NCBI GenBank assembly: GCA_964545855.1
Contig: CAZJHD010000021.1
Coordinates: 1 to 64,000 of the forward strand
DNA from: CAZJHD01 sp964545855
Lineage (GTDB): Bacteria; Planctomycetota; UBA1135; JACQFD01
Reading direction: 5' to 3'
Length of the DNA stretch: 64,000 bases
Every line of letters begins with the position of its first letter. Within the stretch, counting starts at the first letter, position 1. The position numbers and the translations under genes are program-made. The notes below the pieces were generated by a model that was not told the DNA's origin, searched no databases, and worked only from the letters and a program-made list of their open reading frames with translations. Shown here one piece after another: positions 24,642 to 33,609 of the stretch.

Positions 24642-26053
24642 GACGCGTCCGGCTCGAACGAGACCGTGACGCGGGTCCCGGCCTCGGAGCTCTCGATGCG
24701 GCAGCTCGCGGAGTGCGCTCGGGCGACCTCGTCGACGATCGCGAGCCCGAGGCCCGCGCCCTGCGGCGCCGCGCCCGTCCCCTCGCCGCGGTGGAAGCGC
24801 TCGAAGACTCGGCGAGTCTCGGCGGCAGGGATTCCGGGCCCGTGGTCGCCCACGGTGAGGTGGACCGATCCGTTCTCCCTCGAGATGGCCACGTCCACCG
24901 GGGTTCCGGGCGTCGAGTGGCGGAGCGCGTTCGACAGCAGGTTGTCCACGAGGATCCGGATCAGGCGAGGATCCCCGGAGACCGCCTCCCGCGAGCCGCT
25001 CTCGACGCGGATCCGATCCGCGCCCTCCGCTTGCGCGGCCGCCGACTCGCGCACGACGCCGAGCAGGTCGACGGGCTCGGCCTCGCGCTCCTCGACGCCG
25101 GCGTCCATGCGCGCCAGGAGGAGGAGCGCTTCGACGGCGCTTGCCATCCTCTCCGCGGCGGCGCGCGCGTCCGAGAGAAAGCCCCGGTACTCGGCGGCCG
25201 TCCGGTCGCGACGGAGCGCCACCTCGGCCGCGTTTCGAATCACTGCGATGGGGTTGCGCAGCTCGTGGGCGGCGTTCGACGTGAAGCGGGACTGCCGGTC
25301 GAGGCTCGCCTGGAGCGCGGAGAAGGCCTCGTCGAGGACGGCGGCGAGGGAGTCGATCTCGTCGTCGCTTCCGCGCCGCGGCATGGCCGCCCTCCGGCCC
25401 GCGCGCACCTCCGCGGCGGCGCTCTGCAGGTCCTGGAGCGGCCGCACGAACCGCCTCGACAGGAGCAATCCGAAGGCGAGGACGACGAGCATCGACACGC
25501 CCGCGAGGACCGTGATCACCCAGCCGACCTCCGCGAGCTGCGACTCGACGGGCTGCAGGCTCTCGGTGACGCGCACGAGGACGTCGAAGGGCGGCTTCGC
25601 GGGGTCCATCGGCGTCGCCTCCACGGCCGGCCGGAGCGCGAGCAGCATGCCGAGGCGGCGTGGAGGCGAGCCCCCGAGCCGCTCGAAGGCCTCCCAAGGG
25701 CCCGCGCCCCCGACGTCCGCCTCCTCGGGAAGCGGCGCTTCGATGCGCACTCCGGAGCGATGAAGGAGCTCTCGCCCGGGCCAGGCCCAGACGTCGACGC
25801 CGCGGCCGGGGCCGGGGGTCTCCAGCTCGGCCGCCTGCTCCGGGAGCAGATCCAGCGCCACGCAGTGGAAGTCCTCGTCCCATTCGGTCAGCGCGACGAA
25901 CTTCTCGGCCCTCTCGCGGAGCACGGCGTCGAGCCCCGAGCGCAGCGTGCGTCCGACTCCGAGGTAGAGCGTCGCCGAGAAGGCCGCGACGAGCAGCGCG
26001 ACGAGCGCGACGAAGGAGGCCGTCAGGGTCGCGCGGATCGAGAGGGGCCTCAC
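24626..26053 (-). CDS. Sensor histidine kinase (EnvZ/QseC-like)
   Basis: A 475-residue membrane kinase. TM1 is at about residues 8-30, a periplasmic sensor region follows to about 165, TM2 is at about 170-197, then HAMP, a dimerisation domain with the phosphorylated histidine in SNAAHELRNP, and a catalytic domain with N-box DNLLSNALRHS, G1 DHGPGIP and G2 GAGLGLAIV. All motifs are intact. The GTG start overlaps the stop of the response regulator (GTGA), so the pair is translationally coupled. The stimulus is not evident; the periplasmic part is not a recognised sensor domain. Confidence 0.94.
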   Translation of the reverse strand: MRPLSIRATLTASFVALVALLVAAFSATLYLGVGRTLRSGLDAVLRERAEKFVALTEWDEDFHCVALDLLPEQAAELETPGPGRGVDVWAWPGRELLHRSGVRIEAPLPEEADVGGAGPWEAFERLGGSPPRRLGMLLALRPAVEATPMDPAKPPFDVLVRVTESLQPVESQLAEVGWVITVLAGVSMLVVLAFGLLLSRRFVRPLQDLQSAAAEVRAGRRAAMPRRGSDDEIDSLAAVLDEAFSALQASLDRQSRFTSNAAHELRNPIAVIRNAAEVALRRDRTAAEYRGFLSDARAAAERMASAVEALLLLARMDAGVEEREAEPVDLLGVVRESAAAQAEGADRIRVESGSREAVSGDPRLIRILVDNLLSNALRHSTPGTPVDVAISRENGSVHLTVGDHGPGIPAAETRRVFERFHRGEGTGAAPQGAGLGLAIVDEVARAHSASCRIESSEAGTRVTVSFEPDASQPGA

Positions 26054-26733
26054 GAGCGCCCCTCGTCGCAGAGCACGTATCCCGCCCCGCGCCGGGTGTG
26101 GAGTAGCGGGCGATCGGAGTCGCGGTCGATCTTGCGGCGCAGGCTCGACACGAGGACCTCGATGACGTTCGACTCGGGACCGATCTCGTCGTCCCAGAGG
26201 GCGGCCGCGATCCGGGCCTTGCTCAGCACGACGCCCTCGTGGAGGAAGAAGAGCTCGAGGAGCCGGTACTCGAGGTTGCCGAGAGACAGCTTCTCTTCGC
26301 CGCGCCACGCCGTTCGAGAGGCCGTGTCCACCGCGAGGCCCGCGAGCTGGAGACGCGCTCCCGACCCCGAGGATCCTCGACGGAGGATCGCGCGGATCCG
26401 GGCGAGCAGCTCCGCGAATCGGAACGGCTTCGTGACGTAGTCGTCGGCGCCGCAGTCGAGACCCGCCACGACGTCGCTCGTCGCATCGCACGCCGTGAGC
26501 ATCACGATGGGCGTCTTCGAGCCCTTCGCGCGAAGGCGCCGGCAGACCTCCAGCCCGCTCAACTTGGGAAGGCGCAGGTCGAGGATGAGCGCGTCGTGGT
26601 GACCCGACTTCGCGAGCCACAGGGCCTCCTCGCCGTCGCGTGCATGATCGACGGCGTACCCCTCGTCCCGAAGGCCGACGGCGAGGGAGCGGGCGAGCCG
26701 CTCCTCGTCCTCCACGAGAAGGAGACGCGACAT
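26050..26733 (-). CDS. OmpR/PhoP-family response regulator
   Basis: A 227-residue transcription factor. The receiver domain has the acidic pair E8/D9, phosphoacceptor D52 in LILDLRLPKLSG, the conserved threonine in MLTA and lysine in VTKPF. The C-terminal winged helix has LEYRLLELFFLHEG and a final VSSLRRKIDRD...RRGAGYVL. Start is the ATG giving MSRLLLVEDEE; the longer frame adds a non-conserved extension. Upstream genes on the same strand encode two secreted proteins (97 bp gap), which may be targets or part of the stimulus pathway, though no operator repeats could be identified. Confidence 0.94.
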   Translation of the reverse strand: MSRLLLVEDEERLARSLAVGLRDEGYAVDHARDGEEALWLAKSGHHDALILDLRLPKLSGLEVCRRLRAKGSKTPIVMLTACDATSDVVAGLDCGADDYVTKPFRFAELLARIRAILRRGSSGSGARLQLAGLAVDTASRTAWRGEEKLSLGNLEYRLLELFFLHEGVVLSKARIAAALWDDEIGPESNVIEVLVSSLRRKIDRDSDRPLLHTRRGAGYVLCDEGRS

Positions 26734-26830
26734 CAGCGCCTCCGGCGGGGGTCGATTCGGGCCATGGGCAGTGCACCTCTCGCCGCGTCGGAGCACCGGT
26801 CGAGGCGAAGAGCCTTCGCGCTCTTCGACT

Positions 26831-27763
26831 CTACCTCGGCGCGACGGAGACGAGCTCCAGCCGCTTGCCGCTCGCGACGTCCACCTCGAGGACGCTGCCG
26901 ATCCCCGGCGCGAAGTGCTTCACGTCCGCGGAGCCGGGTTCGAGGGGAGAGAAATCGAGGATCTGCACGCAGCCCGTGAAGGTCCCCGCCGGGACCACCG
27001 CCGTCGCGTCGAGCGAGAGGACCGTCGCGGCGTCCTCGGCCACGGCCAGGAGGAGCCCCTGCCGGTAGGTGTCGCCGACCGCGGGCGCGGCCTTCATCAC
27101 GATGCCCGGGCTCGCGCCGCCCACGCCCGCCGTCCACGAGCCGTCGACGCCCGCCAGCCCGCCGCCCTCGTAGAGCATCGCGCTCTCCCCGAAGGACCAG
27201 ACGTTGCCCGCGACGTCCTGGGCGTAGTAGCCGAGCGACTCCTCGATCAGGACGGAGTCGCGCGTCACCACGTCGCGGACGACGACGCACGTCACGCCGA
27301 GGATGGTCTTCGTGTCGGACGTGACCTCGACGACGGCGGTCTCGGTTCCCTCCGCGGTCTGCGCGACGTACGTCCAGACCGTCCCCGGGGCGAGCGGGAG
27401 GAACGGGTTCGTGACTCCGGCGACGAACTGCGCCGGATCGACGGCGGGGTCGTAGGGCCCACCGCCGAGCGCTCCGCAGAGCTCGAGCCGCGCCGCGTGC
27501 TGCTCCTGCGCTTCCCGCAGCCCCGACTTCAGCGCCTCCCGCGCGATCTTCAGGTGCTCGAGCTTCGCGGCCGGGTCCGCCAGGTTCTGGCACCGGGCGA
27601 CGGCGAGACGGTACTCGCTCCTCAGCTCGAGCCGGCGCGCGGTGTGCGCGTGCTGGGCGATCTTCCGGCAGGTCGAGTCGGGCGCCTTCGCGCTCGCGAC
27701 GGGAGTCGCCGCGGGGGCGAGCACGAGGAGTGTGCACGACAGCAGCGCGAAGGGGTGACGCAT
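26831..27763 (-). CDS. Exported protein of unknown function
   Basis: A 310-residue protein with a signal peptide ending near ASA (residue 25). Residues 30-95 are helical with three cysteines and many charged residues (TARRLELRSEYRLAVARCQ). Residues 110-310 form a beta-rich domain beginning FVAGVTNPFLPLAPGTVWTY, with later EVTSDTKTILGVTCVVVRD, DVAGNVWSFGE and a final HFAPGIGSVLEV. This domain resembles conserved secreted proteins of many environmental bacteria that have no assigned function. It precedes the response regulator gene on the same strand. Confidence 0.78.
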   Translation of the reverse strand: MRHPFALLSCTLLVLAPAATPVASAKAPDSTCRKIAQHAHTARRLELRSEYRLAVARCQNLADPAAKLEHLKIAREALKSGLREAQEQHAARLELCGALGGGPYDPAVDPAQFVAGVTNPFLPLAPGTVWTYVAQTAEGTETAVVEVTSDTKTILGVTCVVVRDVVTRDSVLIEESLGYYAQDVAGNVWSFGESAMLYEGGGLAGVDGSWTAGVGGASPGIVMKAAPAVGDTYRQGLLLAVAEDAATVLSLDATAVVPAGTFTGCVQILDFSPLEPGSADVKHFAPGIGSVLEVDVASGKRLELVSVAPR

Positions 27764-27862
27764 CGGGTTCCTCGCCGCGGGACCGTTGGTGGGGTCTCGC
27801 CGGTCGTTCGAAGCATGCCACCGGAACCTGAAGCGGACCTGAAGACGCGGAGGATTCCGGGC

Positions 27863-27928
27863 GGCCCGGCGGCGGGCCGGCCTGGTGGAGGCCGGCTCGC
27901 CGCGGGCGACCCGCCCGACGCGGCGGGT
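27863..27928. repeat. Cluster of three short hairpins
   Basis: Three consecutive GC-rich stems: GGCCCG/CGGGCC (6 bp), CCGGCCT/AGGCCGG (7 bp, partly sharing bases with the first) and ACCCGCC/GGCGGGT (7 bp). They lie just after the stop of the upstream secreted-protein gene on the minus strand. They could end or protect that transcript. No T-run follows. Confidence 0.4.
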
Positions 27929-27946
27929 GGGATCCGGGGACGCGCG

Positions 27947-28708
27947 CTACTTGACGAACGAGCCCTCGGTCAGCGTCTGGTTCCCGTTCTCCTCGATCGC
28001 GAGCACCTCATAGAGGTGCTCGCCCGGTCCGAGGGTGGCGACGAACTCCGGCGAGACGGTGAGGCTCAGCACCGACGCCGGGACCGTGACCTGGAACGAC
28101 TCGACGATGACTTGGTAGCCGCTGATGTGGATGGGCCGGAGCGGGAAGCCCTTCGGCGGGCTCGACACGGCGGTCCAGTCGATGCGGAGGTAGTCGTTCG
28201 GTCCCACTTCCGCCGAGACGATGGGGCCGTCGGGGATCGCGTGCGAGAGGACCCCGGTGCCGGTCAGCTTCTCGCCGTCCGCCGTCTTGCCGCGGAAGTC
28301 GTACTCGCCCTCCGGGAACTTCGCGAGGAGCTCCGCCAGCGGCACCTCCTCGAGCGACGGCTCGGCGCCCTCGAAGAAGAGCTCGGTCATGCCGAACGTG
28401 TGGTAGGGGCCCTTGCCGACGACCTGGAAGATCGGCTTCTTCTTCGGATTGACGATCGTCAGCTTGCGCCAGTCCTCTCCGTCGAGGAAGACGTGGACGC
28501 CGAGATCGTTGGCCGAGGCGTTGTACTCCCAGTAGATCCTCGAGATGGCGAGGGGAACCGCGTCCCCCGAGGCGGCGCTGGGAGGCGGCAGGACGGCTCC
28601 CGCCAGAGCGATCGTGCCGGCCGCCGTCGCAGCGACGGTGAGGGCGAGCGCGAGAGCGCGCGGGAGCAGGACGAAGGAGCGAGACGTGAGAGAGCTGCAG
28701 GGACGCAT
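27947..28708 (-). CDS. Exported protein of unknown function
   Basis: A 253-residue protein with a signal peptide or signal anchor (hydrophobic residues about 14-42, followed by a Pro/Ala/Ser stretch). The mature part has a beta-rich domain with IYWEYNASANDLGVHVFLDG, then IFQVVGKGPYHTFGMTELFF and a helix ELLAKFPEGEYDFRG. From about residue 165 it has a fibronectin-III-like segment (DYLRIDWTAV ... YQVIVESFQVTV ... HLYEVLAIEENGNQTL). I do not recognise a named family and see no catalytic residues. It is on the same strand as the next secreted-protein gene and the two-component system, separated from the former by 183 bp containing hairpins. Confidence 0.76.
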   Translation of the reverse strand: MRPCSSLTSRSFVLLPRALALALTVAATAAGTIALAGAVLPPPSAASGDAVPLAISRIYWEYNASANDLGVHVFLDGEDWRKLTIVNPKKKPIFQVVGKGPYHTFGMTELFFEGAEPSLEEVPLAELLAKFPEGEYDFRGKTADGEKLTGTGVLSHAIPDGPIVSAEVGPNDYLRIDWTAVSSPPKGFPLRPIHISGYQVIVESFQVTVPASVLSLTVSPEFVATLGPGEHLYEVLAIEENGNQTLTEGSFVK

Positions 28709-28871
28709 GGTGATCCTCGACTCGTGAGGGGTCGTGGGTTGGGGGTGACTCTCGAAGAGTGCGCCCGCTCCATGAACACGACCTGAATCCCCGCCGATTC
28801 CTCGACGCGATGTGACCGGCGGGGCCGTTCGCGCCTTCCGAGCGTCGCTGCGGAGCCCCGCGCGCCCGCGA

Positions 28872-31373
28872 CTACGACCCGGGCGTCGCCTCCGAGCGCG
28901 CTTCGCGCGACGCCTCCGTGCGCGCGGCCCGCGAGTAGAGGAGTCCGCCCAGCATCAGCAGCGCGCCGATCCCGAGGGTCGACAGCATCCGCCACTCGAG
29001 GGCCACGTCGGCGAGGTCGACGAGGGCCACCTTCGCCGCGGCGGCGAGAAGACCGGCGAGGCCGAAGTAGCGGTGGACGCGCGAGCGCCGGAAGCCGATC
29101 GCGAGAGCGAGGGCCGGCACCACGGCGAGCGTGATGGAGAGCGCCACCTGCACGTTGCTCGCGCGGAAGGCCGCGGAGTCGCCGAAGGGATCGGCGCCGA
29201 CGGCTGGATCGGCGAGCCCCATGACCTCGAGGCACGTCGCGCCGAGGAAGAGGAGGTGCGCGGCGATCGTCGCGGCGGCGCTCCAGACCGATTTCGCGCC
29301 GCCTCCGAGGTCGCGGACCCGCGTCGAGAGGCCGAGGGCGAGCGCGGCCACGGCGAGGAACGCGAATCGCGGGTTCGCGAGGAAGGCCCAGGGGACGCTC
29401 TCGAGGCGCGGGTCGAGCTCGAGGATCGGGAGCTCGACGCCGTAGGACCGGCGCACGAGGAAGGACACCTCGCCCGCGAGCGCGAGGGCGAGGAGCGATG
29501 CGGCGACGGCCCGCGCGGCGAGGGCCCCGATGCGGGACGCGGGAGCGTCGCCCTCGAGGGCGCGGCCCATGACGATCCCCGCGGCTCCGGCGAGGGCGAG
29601 CGAGAGGGCGCGCGCGTTCGCGACGGGGAAGGACTCGAAGTCGAGGACCCACTCCAGCCGGGAGAGGAAGCGGAAGGCCGCGGCGGCGACGAGCGCGGCG
29701 GCGTGCGCGGCGAAGTCGGTCTGCCGCGTCCGCAGGGCGAGCCACGCGGCGCCGAGGGCCTGGGCCGTCCAGGCGGCCGTCACCCGGTCGGCGGGCACCG
29801 TCGCGTGCAGCAGGACGGCGACGAAGACCTGCGCCGCCGCCATGGCGATCCGACCGGCCACGGCGCGGGCGCCCGTCGCGTCGCCCATGGCGCGTCCCAG
29901 CAGCAGGAGCGAGCCGACCTCCACGGCACACACCGTTGCGCGCTCGCTCCAAAGGAATGCTTGGTTCTCCGCTCCTTCGCCGAAGGCGGCGATCCGCCCC
30001 GCCACGAGTGCGTGCACGACGAAGGCGCCCATCAGCGGGACGAAGGCCTGCGTCCGCTTCTCCAGCATCGCGAGGGCCGCCGCCTCGAGCGCCCAGACGA
30101 TGCCGAGGGCCGCGCGCGAGAAGAAGCAGGGAACGGCGCCCGTGAAGAGGCCGATCGCGAGGACGAGCGCGGCGCCGCGGACGGCGAGCGCCTCGGGGCG
30201 TCCTCGGGCGGCGATGACGGCGAGGGGGCCGGCGAGCGTCAGGAGGTGGATCCCGAGACGCTCGAGCCGGTCGTCCACCTGCAGTCCGACGACGAGCGGG
30301 AGCGCGCCGAGCACCGCCGCCGCGAGGAGCGCCGCCTCGACCCGACCGGCGGCACCGCCGAGGACGGCGCGGAGGCCGACGTCGGCGACGAAGACCGTTG
30401 CGAGCAGCGCCGCGCACGTGGCGATGTCGGGCTGCAGGCCCTCGATCCGATCCGGCGGCACGCTGACGCCCCAGGCGACGAAGACGACGACGGTGCCCAC
30501 CAGAGCCACGACCGACGGAGAGCGCCAGGCGCGCAATGCCGCGAGGGCGGCCGCGATCGACGTGAGCACCGCCAGGTAGATCGTGATCCCCCAGGGACCC
30601 GAGGTCGGGGCGCGGATCAGCATCGGTGTCAGGAAGCCGCCGAGGAGCGCGAGGAGCATCGTCGGCAGGAGGCTCCGCGCGACGCTCCATCCGAAACCGA
30701 GGAGCGTGATCGCGCAGCCGAGACCGAAGGCGAGCGAGAACTCCGTGAAGCCGTAGAGATGGAAGGCCGCCCAGTTCGTGAGCGTCAGGATCGCGAGGCC
30801 GGCGCCCGCCGTGGCGGCGGCGATCGGGCGCAGCGCGCGCCGGTGGAGGATCTCGGCGCCGGCGAAGAGCGCGAGGCCGCCGAAGGCGCCGATCACGATG
30901 CGGACGCTCGGGCTGATCCAGCCTCGGTCGAAGGAGAGCTTCAGGAACATCGCCGTCGCCCCGAGCGCGAACAGCGCGCCGATCCAGCCGATCAGGCGCG
31001 TGCCGACGAATCGCTCGGCGCCGCCCATGGACCCGGGGCGCTCCGCCGGCGACGCGGCGCGCACGGCGGCGACGACGGGAGGCGCGTCGGCCTTCGCGGC
31101 GGCGAGCGACGCCGGCAGCAGGGGACCGCGGTCCATCGAGCCCCCATCGGCCGGTCGCGAGTGCGGAGGCTGCGGGCGCGGCTTCGCGGGCGTCGAGGCG
31201 AGGAAGTCGGAGGGCGCGTAGCGCCGCGGGCTCGGCGCCGCCTTCGAGGCCGCCGGCTCCTGCGCCGCGCCGTCGCGCGCCGAGCGCGCTTCCAGCTCCG
31301 CGAGGCGCCGCTCCATGGACTCGATCCGGCGGAGCAGCTCCTCCGGCGGGATCGGACCGTCCGCATCCGCCAT
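28872..31373 (-). CDS. DUF2339 multi-spanning membrane protein
   Basis: An 833-residue inner-membrane protein. A short N-terminal coiled coil (PEELLRRIESMERRLAELEA) and a Pro-rich cytoplasmic linker are followed by more than 20 hydrophobic helices to the end. DUF2339 hallmarks include GTRLIGWIGALFALGATAMF, the following SPSVRIVIGAFGGLALF and the repeated ALxLA blocks. The function of DUF2339 proteins is not known; an O-antigen or wall-polymer acetylation role has been suggested only by analogy. It is transcribed alone, 71 bp from the divergent mazG. Confidence 0.88.
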   Translation of the reverse strand: MADADGPIPPEELLRRIESMERRLAELEARSARDGAAQEPAASKAAPSPRRYAPSDFLASTPAKPRPQPPHSRPADGGSMDRGPLLPASLAAAKADAPPVVAAVRAASPAERPGSMGGAERFVGTRLIGWIGALFALGATAMFLKLSFDRGWISPSVRIVIGAFGGLALFAGAEILHRRALRPIAAATAGAGLAILTLTNWAAFHLYGFTEFSLAFGLGCAITLLGFGWSVARSLLPTMLLALLGGFLTPMLIRAPTSGPWGITIYLAVLTSIAAALAALRAWRSPSVVALVGTVVVFVAWGVSVPPDRIEGLQPDIATCAALLATVFVADVGLRAVLGGAAGRVEAALLAAAVLGALPLVVGLQVDDRLERLGIHLLTLAGPLAVIAARGRPEALAVRGAALVLAIGLFTGAVPCFFSRAALGIVWALEAAALAMLEKRTQAFVPLMGAFVVHALVAGRIAAFGEGAENQAFLWSERATVCAVEVGSLLLLGRAMGDATGARAVAGRIAMAAAQVFVAVLLHATVPADRVTAAWTAQALGAAWLALRTRQTDFAAHAAALVAAAAFRFLSRLEWVLDFESFPVANARALSLALAGAAGIVMGRALEGDAPASRIGALAARAVAASLLALALAGEVSFLVRRSYGVELPILELDPRLESVPWAFLANPRFAFLAVAALALGLSTRVRDLGGGAKSVWSAAATIAAHLLFLGATCLEVMGLADPAVGADPFGDSAAFRASNVQVALSITLAVVPALALAIGFRRSRVHRYFGLAGLLAAAAKVALVDLADVALEWRMLSTLGIGALLMLGGLLYSRAARTEASREARSEATPGS

Positions 31374-31444
31374 GGGGCGGGATCCTGGCGTGCCGTGTGC
31401 CGCGAGCGAAGGGGATTCCGCCGCGACTGGCGTAACCTGCGCCG

Positions 31445-32320
31445 ATGACCGAGACGACTCCGCCGATGGCGCGGATCGAGCGCGACGCCGCGGCGCTGCG
31501 GGCGCTGCTCCAGGTGCTTTACCGGCTGCGCGCCCCCGACGGCTGCCCCTGGGACCGCGCGCAGACCGTCGCGTCTCTGGCGCCGTTCCTCCTGGAGGAG
31601 TCCTTCGAGGCCGTGGACGCGATCGGCTCCGGCACGCCGCGCGCCGTCTGCGAGGAGCTCGGCGACGCGCTGATGAACGTGCTCCTGCTGGCGCTCGCCG
31701 GAGAGGACGAGGGCTCCTTCACGCCGGCCGACGTGGCCGAGGGCATCGCGTCGAAGCTCGTGCGCCGGCATCCCCACGTCTTCGGCGAGACGCGCGTCGC
31801 CGGAGTGCCCGAGGTCTGGGCCAACTGGGAGCGGATCAAGGCCGACGAGAAGCGCGCGCGCGGCGAGGACGCGTCGGCCGTCGCGGGCATCCCGGCGGCG
31901 CTGCCGGCCTGCCTGCGGGCCCTGCGCACGATCGAGAAGGCTTCGCGCGCGGGCTTCCGCTGGCCCGACCGCGCGAGTGCGGTCGCCAAGGTGGACGAGG
32001 AGTGGCGCGAGCTGCGGGCCGAGATCGAGGGCGGGACGGCCGAGCGCGTGGAGGAGGAGCTGGGCGACCTCCTGCTCTCCGTCGTGACGCTCGCGCATCA
32101 CGTCTCGGTGAATCCCGAGACGGCGCTCCGCCGGAGCACCTACCGATTCGTGCGCCGCTTCCGGCGCGTGGAGCGGGCCCTCGGAGCGGGTCTCGCCGAC
32201 GCTTCGATCGACGATCTCCGGGCGCGCTGGACGGAGGCCAAGGCCGCCGAGACCGGCGACGAGGGCGCTCGCGGGGCGGATGGCGGGCCGTCGCCCGGCG
32301 GAGGGGTCGCCTCCCCTTGA
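31445..32320 (+). CDS. mazG: Nucleoside triphosphate pyrophosphohydrolase MazG
   Basis: A 291-residue all-alpha NTP pyrophosphatase that hydrolyses NTPs to NMP and PPi. It has two MazG domains. In the first, LRAPDGCPWDRAQT leads to EESFEAVDAI and EELGDALMNVLL. In the second, VDEEWRELRAEIEGG leads to EELGDLLLSVV. The paired acidic helices form the Mg-binding sites. The length is slightly above that of the E. coli protein because of a Gly/Ala-rich tail. Single gene divergent from the DUF2339 gene; a candidate small RNA and terminator follow. Confidence 0.95.
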   Translation: MTETTPPMARIERDAAALRALLQVLYRLRAPDGCPWDRAQTVASLAPFLLEESFEAVDAIGSGTPRAVCEELGDALMNVLLLALAGEDEGSFTPADVAEGIASKLVRRHPHVFGETRVAGVPEVWANWERIKADEKRARGEDASAVAGIPAALPACLRALRTIEKASRAGFRWPDRASAVAKVDEEWRELRAEIEGGTAERVEEELGDLLLSVVTLAHHVSVNPETALRRSTYRFVRRFRRVERALGAGLADASIDDLRARWTEAKAAETGDEGARGADGGPSPGGGVASP

Positions 32321-32359
32321 TCCCCCCCGGATCGCCGGATCCCGCCGTTTCCTCGACCC

Positions 32360-32388
32360 TGGACCGGCTCCGTTCCGCGGGATAGTCT
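32360..32388 (+). promoter_or_regulatory. Candidate promoter for the small RNA
   Basis: TGGACC (four of six to -35) and TAGTCT, 17 bp apart, or GATAGT with a 15-bp spacer, placed seven bases before the structured RNA. The match is modest and the assignment rests mainly on position. Confidence 0.3.
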
Positions 32389-32394
32389 CCGGCC

Positions 32395-32530
32395 GTCACG
32401 TTCGAACCTAGCCAAGGGTTTCCCCCCACGGGGTGTAAAAAACGTGACTCTCCTTCTTCCCCTTTTCCCGAAGTTTTCCCCTTGGCTTTTTGTTCAACCG
32501 GCGCCGCTCAGCGGCGCCGGTTCTTTTTCG
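32395..32530 (+). ncRNA. Candidate small RNA or structured leader
   Basis: Part of the 348-bp gap between mazG and the universal stress gene. GTCACGTT (32395-32402) is perfectly complementary to AACGTGAC (32441-32448) and encloses a CCCC/GGGG hairpin, then a pyrimidine-rich stretch, then a strong intrinsic terminator. Composition is less GC-rich than the surroundings and there is no open frame. This is the layout of a short independent transcript, or of a 5' leader with an attenuator for the downstream stress gene. I do not recognise it as 6S, SRP or tmRNA. The rest of the gap (32321-32359 and 32531-32668) shows nothing I can name. Confidence 0.4.
32496..32526 (+). terminator. Rho-independent terminator
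   Basis: A 13-bp near-perfect stem AACCGGCGCCGCT/ CAGCGGCGCCGGTT with a minimal loop, followed directly by TTCTTTTTC. It is the best intrinsic terminator in the window. It ends the candidate small RNA or read-through from mazG, 143 bp before the universal stress gene. Confidence 0.8.
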
Positions 32531-32668
32531 GGACCGCCGACGCGTCAGCGGTGATTCCGTCCCGCGCGTGAGGCCTCGCGGAAGCGCCGCGCGAGCGTCC
32601 GCGGGACGAGGAAGGAGAAGAGGAGTCGGCTGATAGCATCCCGCGCGGATCCCCCGAAAGGTCACTCG

Positions 32669-33571
32669 ATGCAGGCACCCGCTCACGTCCTCGCCGCCGT
32701 CGACTCCTCTTCGGCCGCCGAGTCGGTTCTCCAGGAGGCTCTGCGGATCGCGCGCTGGAGCAAGGCGAAGCTCCACGTCCTGCACGTCGTCGACCGTCTC
32801 GTCGTCGCCGACCTCCAGACGGCGCTCCGCCAGCCCGCGGAGACCGTGCGCCAGAACGTGCTGTCGAACTTGCGTGGGGACCTTGAGGGGATCCTGAAGA
32901 AGCTCGGCACCCAGGGAGTCGAGGTGGATCTGAAGGTCCAGGAGGGCCACGCGGCGGCGGGCATCCTCGAGACGGCCGGCGCCATCCCCGCCGACCTGCT
33001 GATTCTCGGGCGCAGCAAGCCCACGGGCAGCGCCGTCGACTCGGCGACGCTCACGCTCAAGTGCATTCGGGGCGGCTCCTCCCGCGTCCTCGTCGTCCGC
33101 GAAGGGCACCGCGGGCCGTTCCGCACCGTGGTGGTCGGCGTCGACTTCTCCGAGACGTCGAGAGAGGCCCTGCAGGAGGCCGTGCGTCTCGCGAAGAACG
33201 AGAAAGCGAAGCTCCACGTCGTCCATGCCTTCGCGCCGCCGTGGAAGGTGCTCCATTACCGGTCGCCCACTCCCGAGGCGTCGCCGGCGTTCCAGCGGGA
33301 GTTCAAGAAGGCGCTCGACCAGGTCTTCCAGGGATTCGTCGCACCCCAGGAGAAGGACTTCGGTGCTCCGATCGAGCGGCACCTCGTCGAGAACTCCAGG
33401 CATGCCGTGGGAGTCCTCGCGAAGGCGAAGAAGCTCGGCGCCGACCTGATCGTCGTCGGCACGCACGGCCGCTCGGCGCTCTTCCAGCTCCTGCTGGGCT
33501 CCACGGCGGAGCGCATCGCCCGCGAAGCGACGGCGTCGGTTCTGATGATCCGACCGCCCGCGCCGCGCTAG
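32669..33571 (+). CDS. Tandem-domain universal stress protein
   Basis: A 300-residue cytoplasmic protein with two UspA domains. Domain 1 (residues 1-148) has a degenerate nucleotide site (LGRSKPTGSAVDS). Domain 2 (149-300) keeps the ATP-binding G-2x-G-9x-G-S pattern in VVGTHGRSALFQLLLGSTAERI. One active and one degenerate domain is common in tandem Usps and suggests a fixed pseudo-dimer. Ribosome-binding GAAAGG lies six bases before the ATG. It is convergent with two Kef/NhaP-like antiporter genes; Usp domains often regulate or accompany such transporters, so a functional link is plausible. Confidence 0.92.
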   Translation: MQAPAHVLAAVDSSSAAESVLQEALRIARWSKAKLHVLHVVDRLVVADLQTALRQPAETVRQNVLSNLRGDLEGILKKLGTQGVEVDLKVQEGHAAAGILETAGAIPADLLILGRSKPTGSAVDSATLTLKCIRGGSSRVLVVREGHRGPFRTVVVGVDFSETSREALQEAVRLAKNEKAKLHVVHAFAPPWKVLHYRSPTPEASPAFQREFKKALDQVFQGFVAPQEKDFGAPIERHLVENSRHAVGVLAKAKKLGADLIVVGTHGRSALFQLLLGSTAERIAREATASVLMIRPPAPR

Positions 33572-33609
33572 CAGCTCGTGGGAGAAGTGCTCCGCAAGCG
33601 AGGAGTCGC

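Noticed and set aside
28812..31448. 878-codon plus-strand open frame, Glu/Arg/Gly-rich
   Set aside because: Exact antisense of the DUF2339 gene, whose membrane helices are convincing; the acidic-basic composition is the typical shadow.
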